Source of the DNA: Lactarius indigo
Lineage: Eukaryota; Basidiomycota; Agaricomycetes; Russulales; Russulaceae
Reading direction: 5' to 3'
Assembly: GCA_025766275.1 (NCBI GenBank)
Contig: JAFKAC010000009.1
Coordinates: 434,001-498,000 of the forward strand
Length of the DNA stretch: 64,000 nt
Part shown: positions 21,940 to 32,606 of the stretch, in pieces
Position numbering within the stretch: position 1 is the stretch's first letter
How the letters are laid out: each line of letters begins with the position of its first letter
Translations under genes and position numbers: made by a program
Notes under the pieces: model-generated
Database searches by the model: none
What the model saw: only the letters and a program-made list of their open reading frames with translations
What the model was told of the DNA's origin: nothing

Positions 21940-24208
21940 TTAATTCGAGGGAGGCGCAATCTCACCTGTTGTATCGTCGTGTGGTGTGGGCATTGGCATT
22001 TCGACTGTCAGCCCAAGGGTCCTCAGGACGGGTCCCAGCGCGTTCTTAGTCGTCTCGAAACTGTCCATAGCATGCTCCTGTATCCGAGCTTGAGTCCGGA
22101 GGACTGGCACTGGCGGCACCTGCGTCTGTTCTCGCGCCTGATCCAGTGCCAGCTCCCACGCCTGCGAAAACCCGGCTTGCACAAGCTTTTGCAATGCTTC
22201 ACGGAATGCATCCTTTTGCGGCGCCCTAGCGTTTGCGACGGCATCCGCCACCATCACGGTGGTGGGTGTACTGGGGTCGTTCGGCACCGTAAGTTTCGTG
22301 ACGGGACGCGCCAATATCTCGAGAGTGAGTGTGATGAGATCCTGTTGCGCGGCAGGCACGAACGCGGGCGACGCCCGGTCCCCTCGCTGGTCAAACGTGC
22401 CGCGACCAATCCGGTACTCTTCCGTATGACGCGTATCGAAGAGCTCTCGGCGCTCCCGGCGGATCGAGTACGCGTGGTTGGACGTCCACTGCCGCGTGTG
22501 CATGTACCCTAGCGTGCCCGTGATGTCTTCTAGGAAGCACACGAGGTTCTGCAGCCGCGCGCTGTCGTGTTGGGGGTCGCAAACATCGCCGCCGTCTGTG
22601 ACAGCGCTGATGCCGAGTCGCTTTGAAAGGAATTGCTTTCCGGAATCATGTTCCCAGAGGAACGGATTGGTGCCGGCTACGAATTTGTCGAGCAAACGAC
22701 GAGGGGGGGTGATCATGAATGCCGCGACCACTGCAGCGGCACAGCGAACGGATAGCGCGATATCATCATCGGGCGTGTCCCACAACTCGTCAATGATTTC
22801 TAGCGACTCTGGGGAGTTCAGAAGAGGGAGGAACTCCAGGCAATAGTGCTCTCCCGCAGCGTACGGTGCGAGTAGGTCGCGAATCGCGCCAGGAATGTAG
22901 TAGAGTGCCTTCAAGGAGACCCGAGTTCTTCGTTGCTGGACGTATTTTGGCAGCTTGCTTGTGAGAGCTCGCTGTGCTAGCTGAATGATGCTCCACGGGA
23001 GCGACGCGCGAATGCCCGTTGGTCCAGGTAAGGTAGCGAGAACGTCGCGAATGGTGGGCTGTGAGTCACCATTCTCGTGCATGGGAAGGGCCTTGGACTC
23101 GCACAGACCGGGGATCCCAATGACGAAGTCCTCCAATTCGCGGTCCTCACTGAGCCAGTTAAGTGTCCGGGTGAGCGTCTTTTTGTATATGTCCATCGAA
23201 AGGCGTTTAGCCGACCCCTTGAGCCTGGATATCATGCCTTCGGAAAAGGACTTGTTCCTCATATACAGTAAGTCACGCAACACTTCGACCTGTGATAAGC
23301 CACCTCCACCCCACCTGTCGTACCACTTCTCTGCAGCACGAGAGATGAAAAAAATCCTAACAAGCAATATGAGTTGAGAGGTTTTCCAAATAAGTAACGT
23401 GAAGGGGGTGTAATAGGGACAGGCATGAAATAAGAACGGCATCATAGTGACGGAAATATAGAAGATCCAGCAGATTGCGACAATTGTGAGGATGGTCCAT
23501 GCGACGATGTGATTGGCGAGGAAGGCAAAGACGACGAGTCCGGCAAAGAACAGGAACACAGATATGGTAAGAAGGAAAGGCAGCGCCTCAATGAATCCGG
23601 AGATGTCGAACATGAGCGTACCCTGGGAAAAGTACTCTCGGATATGGACACGAATATGAGGTGCATAATTTCCTTGAACCATCTGGGGGTATCTGCGGGC
23701 CCATTGTTGCAAAAGCGCAGCAATGAGTGCGCACGCGAGACTCAACACGAGGCTGAGAAACCAGACCGAGTTGACAAATACCACGGAACCGGAGGGGGTG
23801 AAGGCACTTTGGGTGAACAAACTCGCGGCGGGACTGCCAGTGATCCCATTGTCAGTGGCGTTAGGGAGTTGTCTGGATATCTGTGCGAGGAGGGACTGGG
23901 TGATGTTGTTGGGGTCTTGCTGTAATTTCGGGTAGCTCAGGCTGATGAAAGTAGCCACCGTGGAAGAGAAAACGCCAGTCTGGAAGGTATGAGGACTTGT
24001 AAGTAGTCGTCATGGTTGAGGCGGCGAAGAAGCGTACAAAGATGAGAGCGTTATCTGCACCCTTTTTCCAATCCTCCACAACTTGATCATCAAATTTCGA
24101 TGCACGAGTGATATACATAGAGAAGATGGCTCCAGAAGGGTCACTATATGTGGTTTCGTTCGTATCATCGCTTCCGCCGTTCGGTGAGGGGTGTTGCTGG
24201 GCAGACAT
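21940..24208 (-). CDS. DUF6535 membrane protein A
   Basis: Two exons, 24208-24038 and 23979-21940, with a 58-nt intron at the position shared by all paralogues here (after the codons ending ALIF); about 736 residues. DUF6535 proteins are fungal membrane proteins of unknown function. Seen: a short acidic N-terminus with the family block YSDPSGAIFSMY, a first membrane segment TGVFSSTVATFIS (about 58-75), a strong one FVNSVWFLSLVLSLACALIAALL (about 122-145), two more (LPFLLTISVFLFFAGLVVFAF and the following TILTIVAICWIFYI), and perhaps a fifth, then about 450 soluble, mostly helical residues with the blocks IPGLCESKAL and FVPAAQQDLITLTLEIL. Ends IAPPSN. Downstream it nearly abuts the carrier/unknown-gene block. 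Confidence 0.87.
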
Positions 24209-25469
24209 AGCAGCAATGTTGGGAACGCGATTGCAAGTGGGAGCGCACAAGCAGAAATTGCGAACGCGGATTTAATAGGCTGCATGGAACAGTTTTTTTT
24301 TTGGTAATTGAAGGACAGGTGTCACTTTTTAATCCTCGCGCGAGATAAGGTGGGCACGAGGCCCGCGTGAGGTAAAACATTGACCGGTACTGACAGTACT
24401 GACCGGCCGTACTGACCCGTGGTCCACCATGAGGCAAACACGGTTTGAGAGAAGTTCGACTGTATTTCAATTCAGTTGCATAAAATTAGCATAAGTCCTA
24501 CTGTGAACCGATTGGTCAGCTTCTTGCAATCATAAAAGGATTGACCGTATCATCCGTATGCTCTCTGTTTACAGTATCATGTAAAAATAGAAATAGAAGT
24601 TGGTGTAAAAGGGTCCAAAAAAAGGAAATAAAAAAAAAGTTGGTGTAAAGGTTGGGCAAAGGGGCCATCCGACTAAGTAAGTCTGCCGGTCAGGTGATGA
24701 AATTTCCAAAGGGTCGGTTCAGTGGGCAAACGAGGGGTGAAGTCGAAGGGGCTTCTGTAGACGATGAGAACTAAACGATGGAAAAAGGCGAGACAAATTT
24801 CGCTTTGGAGAGGGAAGCTCGAGGGATCGATATGAAGAAAACTGGATACTGATACCGTGACATAGAGAGTCATTAGAGACGCTTTGCATACAAGTTGTGC
24901 TACATTTTCTGGAAAAGAGTGTCAAAGTAAAGTGAAGGGAAGCAGATACGAAGAGGGGCTGTAAAGTAACATAGGAGACAGGGGAAGCTGGAAGCGGTGT
25001 ATGGCAGGGTGGAAAAGGGGGCGCGCGAACCCCTATGAGACTTGAAACGGCGTTGGCTGCGGTTGGGAACAAAATGGGTTCGGATCATATAGTGAAGGCG
25101 AGAAATGTAGTATGAAATTCATCGGAAATTATGAACGAGTACTTCGATTCTTCTGAATGGCCGCGTGCGTGCGGGGCGGTGATGCTTGTGTGTCGGAGGC
25201 GGACTCGGACTTGCCTGTCCGCTGCACCGGTTCGGGTTGGTCGGGGGGGTGCCGAAATGCAACAGAAGTTGGCCCGGGGTCTGCTTCCGAGTCCTTGCCA
25301 CATCGTTGGACATCGTTCCCACAGAGTAATGCCACAGTAATGAAGTCAGTTGCGGCATGCACCAAGCATTCATCATGATGCGCTTCCGGCATCAAACGGC
25401 TTAGTGTCAGTCCAGCTATATTGGGTCTCCCAGAGTCAGCAGAGATTCTCTACTAGTACTACTACGCCA
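24209..25469. other. Intergenic: promoter side of DUF6535 A
   Basis: 1.26 kb without a supportable gene. The first 250 bp match the upstream region of DUF6535 C (34868-35100), so they probably include a shared promoter ancestry. Minus frames around 24673-25395 and plus frames around 25131-25378 overlap one another and show no family feature. Confidence 0.6.
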
Positions 25470-26478
25470 ATGACCTCAGTTCCCCAACCCAGTCGTGCCA
25501 TGCAAATTCGCACCCGCATCTTGTGTCGTGTGAGTAATAGAGACTCCTCCCCCTACTGTATCATCTCGACGAAGCGCTGGTCATCATCGAGTCATCCTCT
25601 GCGTGCAGATCGTCACGCTCTTATGCCTGGACCCGGAATCCGAAGACTACAGTGACTCTCGTGATCTGTGCGTTCGCCATTTTCTTGTTATCTCACTTTA
25701 TTGATTTCCTCCCCCTCCCCAACCCGCGCCACGGCTGACGTAGCTTTGTGACCGTCTCTTTCTCTGCAAACGGTTCCAAACGCTGGTGTTCAAACGCATT
25801 CACGATGACTTGGAACAGAAAGACGCAACATTTGACTTCCCAAATTACATGTGACTTGTGCTCAAGCCTGGCACGCTCATCACATGCCGCCGACCGGATT
25901 GCAAGCGACTCATACGGGCTGGGACACTTTCGTGAAAGTGTCAACTAGCAACAAGGTCGTTGGGATTACGCGTGTAATCCAGGACTTGCGAAATCCCCTT
26001 CTGGTATTAGCAACTGAAATTTCCCATGTGCGAGCCCAACCAATCTACTAGTATACGACTCACCGTTTTCGACCGGGATAGGTTCGCGTTCAGCGGCGAC
26101 ATCAGCGAGGCAGAGTTAAATGCCTCCGAGTACGCTGGGCCTACGATGGACGCCCCTAAAGCCGGGATTTATCCCAAAGACTTACCGACCATGCGCAAGT
26201 TCGAGCTTCCTCTGGTTCAGGTCAAATAACTAGGGCGGGTATATAAGACTTCTCCGAAGATCACATCTTGGTGAGTCCGTGGTGCTGGATTTACAAGTGG
26301 AGCAGCGATCACTGATGCTCCTGTGCGCAGTGCTAGTTATCAACTATACGGCACGCTATGGAACCACGTATGCGACATGGACCTCACGCGAAAGACATGG
26401 CGCAGAGAGCCTAAGTCAGTGCCCGAGTGCGCCAGCCGGATGTCGCCTACCGAGACGACCGACTCACGCTCTGGATGC
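25470..26478 (+). pseudogene. Double-C2 (PSD2-like) pseudogene
   Basis: Close to the intact gene at 41632-43044. Exon 1 starts ATGACCTCAGTTCCCCAACC but shifts frame before the first C2 strand. Exon 2 (about 25744) has an in-frame TGA where the intact gene has a serine codon. The end of C2A and the linker are deleted, the sequence jumping to the second C2 domain at about 25900 (CGGGCTGGGACACTTTCGTG). The end of C2B and its last exon (TATCAACTATACGGCACG, about 26337) remain. The relic runs directly into a decayed mitochondrial carrier. Confidence 0.82.
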
Positions 26479-26955
26479 ATCGCTGACGGTGTTGCTGGTT
26501 GTGTTGTGTGTACCCATACATGTTCTGGAGTTGCTAGCCTGTCCTGCTGAACTGACAAGTTCTACCGCAGCTTCACAGTCGGCATCGTCCCGTATGCGGG
26601 CACTGCACTCCTGACCTGGGGTTACCTGCGCGCCACCCTCATCCCCGCTGGACCGGACGGCCGGCGCCTTCGCGCGACGCCCCTGGCGGATCCTGGCACT
26701 GGCGCTCTGTCGGGCGCCGTGGCGCAGACGGTCTCCTATCCATTTGAGGTCGTGCGCCGGCGGATGCAGGTTGACGGGCTGACGGAGCCTGGGCGGTGGT
26801 TGCGTTGGGGAGAGACGGTGAGTGGGATATGGGCGGGGGTGGGGCCAAAGGGGTTCTTTGTTGGGTTGGGGATTGGATACCTGAAGATCGTACCGATGAA
26901 CGCGGTGAGCTTTGCGGATTGGCAGGGCACGAAAAGGCTATTATTAGATCTCTAG
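26479..26955 (+). pseudogene. Decayed copy of the Leu5-type carrier
   Basis: The first 70 bp match the end of exon 1 and intron 1 of the intact carrier (ATCGCTGACGGTGTTGCTGG). A deletion then removes repeats 1 and 2, and the sequence resumes in the last exon at about 26553 (AAGTTCTACCGCAGCTTCAC). From there a clean frame of about 130 codons runs to the same stop, with signature YPFEVVRRRM kept, a 6-bp deletion before GIVPYAG and one extra leucine codon at the end. One carrier repeat cannot form a transporter. Confidence 0.88.
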
Positions 26956-27211
26956 ACGAACATCAGCATAATGGGTGTATTCGCTCCATTTTATTTTTAT
27001 CGCACTGCAAGTTTCCTTTATTAGTCCAAATTTCAGAATACAGTACACTGTACCGCCACTGCGGGGTTAATGACGCCATGGTTGGCGCATCGGACTTGAG
27101 TGACTCCGGGCCCGAGTCCCGACTGGTATCACTCTGCTGTTACACCCGCGGTCAATGCTGTGTCCTATATCAAGCCCACTGTGACTGCGGAAAAAAGGAA
27201 AGGCTCTCTCC

Positions 27212-28620
27212 ATGACCTCGACTACGCGCAGAGTAATCGACGACGAAGGCCCCCTGGACGAGCAATACGTCCAGGATGCCTTCCACTCCTATCTTAAATC
27301 CTCACTTGCCCAGGCTAGGGCCGAGCGCTTGCTAGATGTCGAGCTCCTTAGCAGCGCAGAGGGGGACTTAATGATCACAGGTACGTCTCTCTCGCATTTC
27401 CTCGTCTCGTCATTCACGCTCCATCTCCAGGGCCCGCACTGTGCCTTTTCTTCGCTGCGCTGCGCTGCACGACCAATCCGCCCTCAGTTCCCCTCCCACG
27501 CAGCGGCGGCGCCGAAAAGTCCGCGCCGCGCCTGACACTCTCGCTCGCCAACTGCCCCGCGACCTTCGTGCCCTTCATGCGGCTCTGGTCCGAGTGTGTG
27601 CCCGCTATCCAGAGTCTCGCCCCAGAGCGGCAGCACGACCTCGCGCGCGTCATCTGCAATCTCGCGCCGCTCGAGAAGCCCTCTCCACCACCCGTCGTAC
27701 CCCGTCTCGCGGCGGACCTCCGCGCCATCGCGATCGAGATCAGCCAGCGTCGTTCGTTCCAGGACCGCTATGCGAGCGACTTGCAGGCTGCCATCGACGT
27801 CGGGGAATCACCCGGCGGATCCGACTCGCTCCGCACGAAAGCGTCGTTCGTGCCCCCGCCGCTGTATACGCCCTCTCCAACGACACTGTCTCCTACCCCC
27901 CTAGAGAAACCACGACGCTCCCCTGTTCTTCGCACTACTCCATCACCAACAGCACCATTGCTCCCACCACGCTCCCCCTCGTCGCCATACGCATCTGCGT
28001 CGGTTGCGGATGCTAGGAGGAGCCCGACGATCGCGGGCCCAGCGAGCCCCGCTATCGAGCTAATCCGCGAGACGCTCTACGCGGCACTAGCAGACGTGCT
28101 CGCGAGCTCGCCGCGCCTGCACGGACAACTGACCCGCGATCCACCACGCGCGTACTACGGCGCCGTCGCGCTAGCCATCCTCGCCGTCTCTGCGCGCTCC
28201 GTGGCCGCCGATGGCGATGACGGCGGCGCGGTATGGCTCGTACGCGGGACGCGACTTACAGTCGCGGAGTGCCCTGCGCCACTGCGCCCGCTGATGCGCG
28301 AATTCGTCGCGGTTGGCGTAGAGGCCGGGCTCATCGAGGAAGAGGATACCAGGGCTGCGATCGCGCTCGCTCAGGAGGGCCGCACGGTGCCGGTGCCGCG
28401 GATCGAACGCGCTCGCTTGTTGCTGGAGCGTGGGGCGGGGTATGATATCCGGGAGGGGGAGGAGAGGGATTCGGGCGGGCGGCGGAGCGCGGAGGGCCGC
28501 GCGGTCGCTTTTGCGAATCGGGTTAATGCGCTCGCGCTGGGGATGACGCGGTTGCCGCAGTTTAGGGAGCGACAGGCGGAGGTGTTCAGGGTGCTTGCTG
28601 CGGTTGGAGGTGGACATTAG
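27212..28620 (+). CDS. Unknown basidiomycete-type protein
   Basis: Two exons, 27212-27380 and 27431-28620 (50-nt intron), about 452 residues. I do not recognise the family. Seen: a helical N-terminus rich in acidic and basic residues (DEQYVQDAFHSYL), a globular stretch with PATFVPFMRLWSE, a proline/serine-rich linker (about residues 205-255), then a helical C-terminal domain with IELIRETLYAALADVL, AYYGAVALAILAVS and the tandem wording LIEEEDTRAAIALAQEGRTVPVPRIERARLLLERGAGYDI. No signal peptide or membrane segment is obvious, apart from a hydrophobic patch in the C domain. Base composition is very GC-rich. A truncated copy at 21263-21640 shows it was duplicated together with the carrier next door. 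Confidence 0.75.
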
Positions 28621-29809
28621 TTGTGAGAGATTACTTTTTGATACCCTATCCCCCTGTACTGGGGTCAGCAGTGATGTCTGTTCTCTAATTTATGTATGCG
28701 TTATTTCTACAGTACATAATCTCATTGTTATTTTTGCGTATGCTACTTATTTATAGTAAAGTCTGTAGGAGCGCGGGAACGCGATTCAGCGTTTTGGGGG
28801 ACCGATCGAGGTAAGCTATGGTCTTCAGAATCACAAAAAAAGGTTTGCCCAGCATATTAAGTCGCCAGCTCCTAGACTAGAGATAAGCTGTAAATGCTAC
28901 CACGGAGAGGGAGTCCTGTGCGTAGTCGGACGTCTGTACGAAATGGAGTTCGGCGATAGTGCGGCAGTGCGATCAGGTATGACGAGTATTTAGCGTATTT
29001 TTAGAACGGGTCTGCGCCAATCCAGTAATAGATAGTTGATCTCCGTGCTTCCCACCAACAGGACCGCTCTGGAGTCTGGACTGACATCGAATCCAGCCTG
29101 AGTCTGCGCCCAACTGAAAGACCGCGCCTTCCTGGGTTATGGGACATGGTCACATGAATGTGGCGAGTGTCACGCGGCGCCAGCGCTGAGTCTTCTCCAA
29201 GCCATTTTGGGCTTCACTTGGAACGTGGAATGTATTGTGACGGTCTCTGCTTACAGTAATGACTTGGATCTGACTTAGATGTTCATGCATTCGTGTCCCG
29301 ATTGACGCTTCATAAACCAGATGTGGCTGAGCCGTACCGTCATAAACACTAACAGTTGCAAGAAATGTGGGCCCTCGTGTCAGTCTGATGGGGTTGTGCT
29401 GGCAGCCGCAAGGGGTACACCAAGTATAGTCAGATGGACCATCTGGATTGGGACTTGCGTCTGTCAACTCCGAGTCAGGTGTCAACTTGCTTGTTCTTGT
29501 TAAGCAGACTCGCGATGTTTTCTCCAATTGCCACCGATGATCAATGATTGTCCAATCTATAGTAGGCCACGTTCAAGGCTGGAGTTGATTCAACTAAATA
29601 ACCCGGCTGGCCCGAGGGTCAACTCGAATGTCCGATCCGGAATTGTCGGCCATGTCTGGCCACGCTTTTCATGATTTACCCATCATGGGAACAGAAACCA
29701 TACTGGACGCACAGCGCTTGGTGCAATCTATTTAATCTGCGCTCGCGATGTCTGCTCGTGCGCTTTCACTTGGAACCGACTTCCCTACATCAAGCCCCTC
29801 ATCTTTACT
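28621..29809. other. Intergenic: 3' side of unknown gene and promoter of DUF6535 B
   Basis: The left 150 bp are homologous to about 21640-21775, the flank of the relic copy. From about 29180 to 29809 the sequence resembles 35100-35783, the region before DUF6535 D (shared words such as GTCTTCTCCAAGCC and GGAACGTGGAA). No gene seen; the minus frame 29150-29527 lies in this repeated promoter tract. Confidence 0.65.
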
Positions 29810-32157
29810 ATGACTACCCTGAAACAGGACCCGTCACAGGATGCAGGCGATGACACCACCGCTCCGAAGAAAACCACATATAGTGACACCTCGGGGCCCA
29901 TCTTCTCTATGTATATCACCCGTGCACTCAAGTTTGATGACGAAAACGTGGAGAATTGGAAGGGAGGCGCAGATAGCATCCTCGTTTTCGTACGCTTCCA
30001 TGCCACCCCAACGATGACTCTCGTATGCTAACAAGCCCTCACATTTTCCAGACTGGCCTTTTCTCTTCCACGGTCGCAACTTTTATCTCTATGAGCTACC
30101 CGAACCTCCAGCAAGATCCCAACTTCACCACTCAGTCCATCCTCGCAACCATATCACAACAGCTTTCTAACGTCACCAACAACGGCATCAGTCCCGCCAC
30201 GAGTCCGTCCAATCAAGGTCCCTCTACTTCGGTGGTATTTGTCAACTCGGTCTGGTTCCTCAGCCTCGTGCTCAGTCTCACATGCGCGCTTATTGCCACA
30301 CTGTTGCAACAATGGGCCCGCAGATACCTCCAGGTTATCCAACGAAATCATGCACCTCATGTCCGTGCCCACATCCGAGAGTACTTTTACCGAGGCGCGC
30401 GCCGATTCCGGATCTTCGGGCTTGTCGAGGCGCTGCCTTTCCTCATCCTCATATCCGTGCTCCTGTTCTTCACCGGGTTGGTCGTATTCGCTTTCCCCAC
30501 CAATCACACCGTTGCCATCGTCACACTCGTAATCGTCGCAATCTGCTTGTTCTTGTATAGTGCCCTCACTATAATGCCGCTTATCTTTCACGACTGTCCC
30601 TATTACACGCCCTTCACGTCACTCTTTTGGTACTCCGCTAAAAGATTCTCACGTTTCTTCTTTTCGGTCCTCCATCGTGGTGCAAAGCGAGCGCACGACT
30701 ACTGGGGCACATTTGACGAGAAAACCGTGAAATCATTCCTGGACCTGAAAATGAAAAAGGCCAAGTCCATTTCAGACGGCATGACATCCAGGGTCGAGAA
30801 CTCTGCTCAACTCATTTCGATGGACATATACAAAGAAACGCTCGTCCGGACACTTGACTGGCTCAGCGAGGACCGCGACTTGGAGGAATTTGTCACTGGG
30901 ATCCCCGGTCTGTGCGAGTCCAAGGCCCTCTCCGTGAATGGCCCGGAGCGTACCATTGGTGATGTTCTTGCGGCGTTACCTGGACCAATGGGCTTTCACG
31001 CGGCGTCGCTTCCATGGAGCATCATCAAACTGGCACAACGAACTTTCACAAACAAGCTTCCACAAACCGTTCAGCAACGAAGAACTAGGGCCTCCTTGAA
31101 GGCACTCTACTACGTTCCTGGCGCAATTCGCGACATACTCGCACCGTATGCTGCGAAGGAGGACCATTTCTCGGAGATCTTACCACTTCTGGACTCCCCA
31201 GAGTCGCTGGAGGTCATTGACGAGTTGTGGGACAAGGACAATATTGATGTCTCACTATCCGTTAGGTGCGCCGCGGCGGTGGTCGCCGCATTCAGGATCA
31301 CCCCTCGTCGTACGAGTGACGACCCCTCAACTCCCAACGTCACCTGGGACGAAGATCAATTCCTGAATAAGCGACTCGGACTCGATGCTGGTGTCGAGGC
31401 TAACGGCGACGTCAATCCCGAATTCTACCCCCGCAGCGACAGTTTACGGCTGCAGAACCTTGGGCGCTTCCTCATGGACATCCAGAACACCCTACGAGAC
31501 ATGAACAAGAAGTGGTGGACGTCCGAAAATGCGGACTCGATCCGCCGGGAGCGCCGTGCGCTTTTCGATGCGCGTCATAGGCCGCCTTCGGACAAGAACC
31601 TTCCCAGCGACGGCACGATTGACCAGCAACACGGCCGGGAGTCACCCGCATTCGTGCCTGCGGCGCAGCAGGACCTCATACTACTCACTCTCGAGATACT
31701 AGTGCGGGACCCCATCCAGAAGGTTGCGACGTCGCGGCGCGAGGCATTTGGTGACGTATATAAGCAGTTCGTGCAAGTAGCACTGTCACAGGCTCAGTCA
31801 CAGGCGCAGTTACAGGCGAGGGGGAACTGGCATACGCCGCAGGTGCTGCCACAGCTATTGCTCGATACTTTGGCCTGGATAGAGAGGCAAGCAGCGATGA
31901 GCTTCGACACGATCGAGCACACGCTGGCACCCGTCCTGCAGAACCTTCAGCTGCGGAAAGTAGAAATACCCGCGCCGTCCACACCCGCGCTCCACGCGGC
32001 TGAGCCGCGGGTTATGCCAGTACAAGTGCATGTTGCAACTGTTCAAGGGTCATCGCCTCAGCCAATTGAACCTGTTCCCTCTCTTCCGTATTCGATAGCG
32101 CCATCCTCAGTGTGGCGTCAGTCCGACGCTGGGGGGTTGGGTCATTCCCCTGTGTAA
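29810..32157 (+). CDS. DUF6535 membrane protein B
   Basis: Exons 29810-29989 and 30052-32157, 62-nt intron at the family position (after ILVF); about 761 residues. N-terminal block YSDTSGPIFSMY, four membrane segments in the first 260 residues (including FVNSVWFLSLVLSLTCALIATLL and LPFLILISVLLFFTGLVVFAF), then a long helical soluble domain with IPGLCESKALS, RASLKALYYVPGAI and FVPAAQQDLILLTLEIL. Function unknown. The last 15 residues (WRQ, then GHSPV) are strikingly similar to those of proteins D and G although the sequence just before is not conserved. Convergent with the broken gene C. Confidence 0.88.
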
Positions 32158-32606
32158 CGTGCTTGAGTTCCAGGAGGAGCGACAAGAGGAGGGAGTAAGG
32201 AAATTTTTCTTCGTCTCGGTCACGCACCGTCACGGTCGATGTCACGCATCACGGCTGGCATATTTTTCCTTTCGATTCATTGTTAGGATACGAATGACTC
32301 GGTACTACGGCATATAAAAAAAATTCGAACTTGCTATTTCTGCGCATGCCCTACTAGTGTTTAGGATAACCTCTTTCATCTACCGCTATCTCCACTTGTG
32401 TCCTGCCGCTTAGGTGATCTTAGAGCTGAATCCCCAATTTTGCCATGATGGATGTCTGGAACGACGTCAGGCAGTGGTGTGCCACCCAATTTTTCTCCAA
32501 CGTAACATACTCGCATACTAGTACTAAAAGAATCGGAAAACAAACTACAGAAATGTAACCGCATCGTTCGCTCCTGTCGTCGCGCTCGCTCAAATAACAC
32601 TCCTTT
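32158..32606. other. Convergent 3' spacer, DUF6535 B and C
   Basis: About 450 bp between two stops on opposite strands. It is homologous in order and wording to 37996-38457 between D and E (for example CTCCTGTCGTCGCGC and TACTAGTA). Nothing else seen. Confidence 0.6.

Noticed and set aside
21487..22512. Plus-strand frame of 341 codons
   Set aside because: Joins a relic gene end to the antisense of DUF6535 A; a chance frame.
24010..24285. Signal-peptide-like frame (MQPIKSAFAISACALPLA) before DUF6535 A, with a similar one before C
   Set aside because: It is another frame of exon 1 and its leader; similarity between A and C follows from DNA identity, and the DUF6535 frame continues elsewhere.
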